From contig NZ_QKWJ01000055.1 of assembly GCF_003353055.1 (NCBI RefSeq), positions 859 through 49,254 on the forward strand: a stretch of DNA of 48,396 bases, read 5' to 3'. The notes under the pieces were generated by a model that had not been told where the DNA came from, did no database searches, and saw only the letters and a list, made by a program, of their open reading frames with translations. Origin of the DNA: Cupriavidus lacunae. Lineage in GTDB: Bacteria > Pseudomonadota > Gammaproteobacteria > Burkholderiales > Burkholderiaceae. The first letter of the stretch is position 1, and every line of letters starts with the position of its first letter. A program made the position numbers and the translations under genes. This document shows positions 48,359 to 48,396 of the stretch, one piece after another.

Positions 48359-48396
48359 GTGTCGAAGAAGCCGTTAGACGATGCAACGAAGAAGCG
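48359..48396 (+). CDS. Start of a gene running off the window
   Basis: A GTG at 48359 is preceded by TTGGAG at a suitable distance and opens a frame reading SKKPLDDATKK to the window end. It lies 75 bases after the histidine kinase stop. A response regulator would be expected here, but the sequence is too short to say. Confidence 0.35.
   Translation, partial: MSKKPLDDATKK

Noticed and set aside
1..48396. tRNA, rRNA, CRISPR array, prophage or intact insertion sequence
   Set aside because: No cloverleaf, repeat-spacer pattern, integrase or transposase was found on either strand.

Overview
The window is GC-rich DNA from a betaproteobacterium of the order Burkholderiales, most likely Cupriavidus or a close relative. 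This rests on the gene families present: a Bug-type tricarboxylate receptor, TctAB, DUF4148, XapX and DUF1275 proteins, DUF3303, EthD and many singleton LysR, AraC and TetR regulators. Genus is inference. There are no rRNA, tRNA, phage, CRISPR or intact insertion-sequence genes. The mix of small metabolic and transport operons with decayed gene ends looks like an accessory stretch of a secondary replicon or a variable chromosomal region.

Layout. 0.3-2.8 kb: a SnoaL-like lipoprotein, an alpha/beta hydrolase, a DUF3303 protein and an unknown membrane protein. 2.9-6.7 kb: a minus-strand operon (Bug receptor, ModA-like binding protein, BPL_N protein) divergent from a LysR regulator. 6.7-8.4 kb: a carboxymuconolactone decarboxylase-like (CMD) protein divergent from a cupin-AraC regulator. 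8.4-12.8 kb: singletons (antibiotic-biosynthesis-monooxygenase-like, AmiC-like, EthD) between two chimeric scars of broken genes. 13.1-15.6 kb: the potassium transporter Kup and a cupin. 16.0-19.4 kb: a tightly coupled operon amidohydrolase-DoxX-XapX-DUF1275, headed by the tail of a lost isochorismatase-like gene. 20.1-23.2 kb: a PaaI thioesterase and a second operon CMD-isochorismatase-XapX-small ORF-TrmB regulator with a recognisable promoter. 23.7-27.3 kb: small exported proteins around a redox-type adenylate cyclase (haem-b-like membrane anchor, 2Fe-2S ferredoxin, class III cyclase). 27.6-30.7 kb: metallophosphoesterase and cupredoxin pair, a third chimeric scar, and a beta-propeller protein. 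31.2-35.1 kb: MgtC and the MgtA magnesium ATPase with a structured leader. 36.4-37.7 kb: an MFS/BT1-like transporter. 37.9-42.6 kb: a degenerate receiver protein, an Sfp-type phosphopantetheinyl transferase and a 1029-residue acetoacetyl-CoA-synthetase-like protein fused to a carrier domain and a thioesterase. 43.6-45.6 kb: TctB and TctA. 45.8-48.4 kb: an unknown protein, a TetR regulator, a PAS histidine kinase and the first codons of a further gene.

The best candidate for an undescribed system is the synthetase plus phosphopantetheinyl transferase pair at 38.7-42.6 kb. It carries every catalytic residue expected of an activation-carrier-release enzyme, comes with its own activating transferase, and its activation domain is of the acetoacetate-CoA ligase type rather than the usual amino-acid type. 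The paired XapX/isochorismatase stress modules, the redox cyclase and the repeated fusion scars of gene ends are the other points worth a second look.
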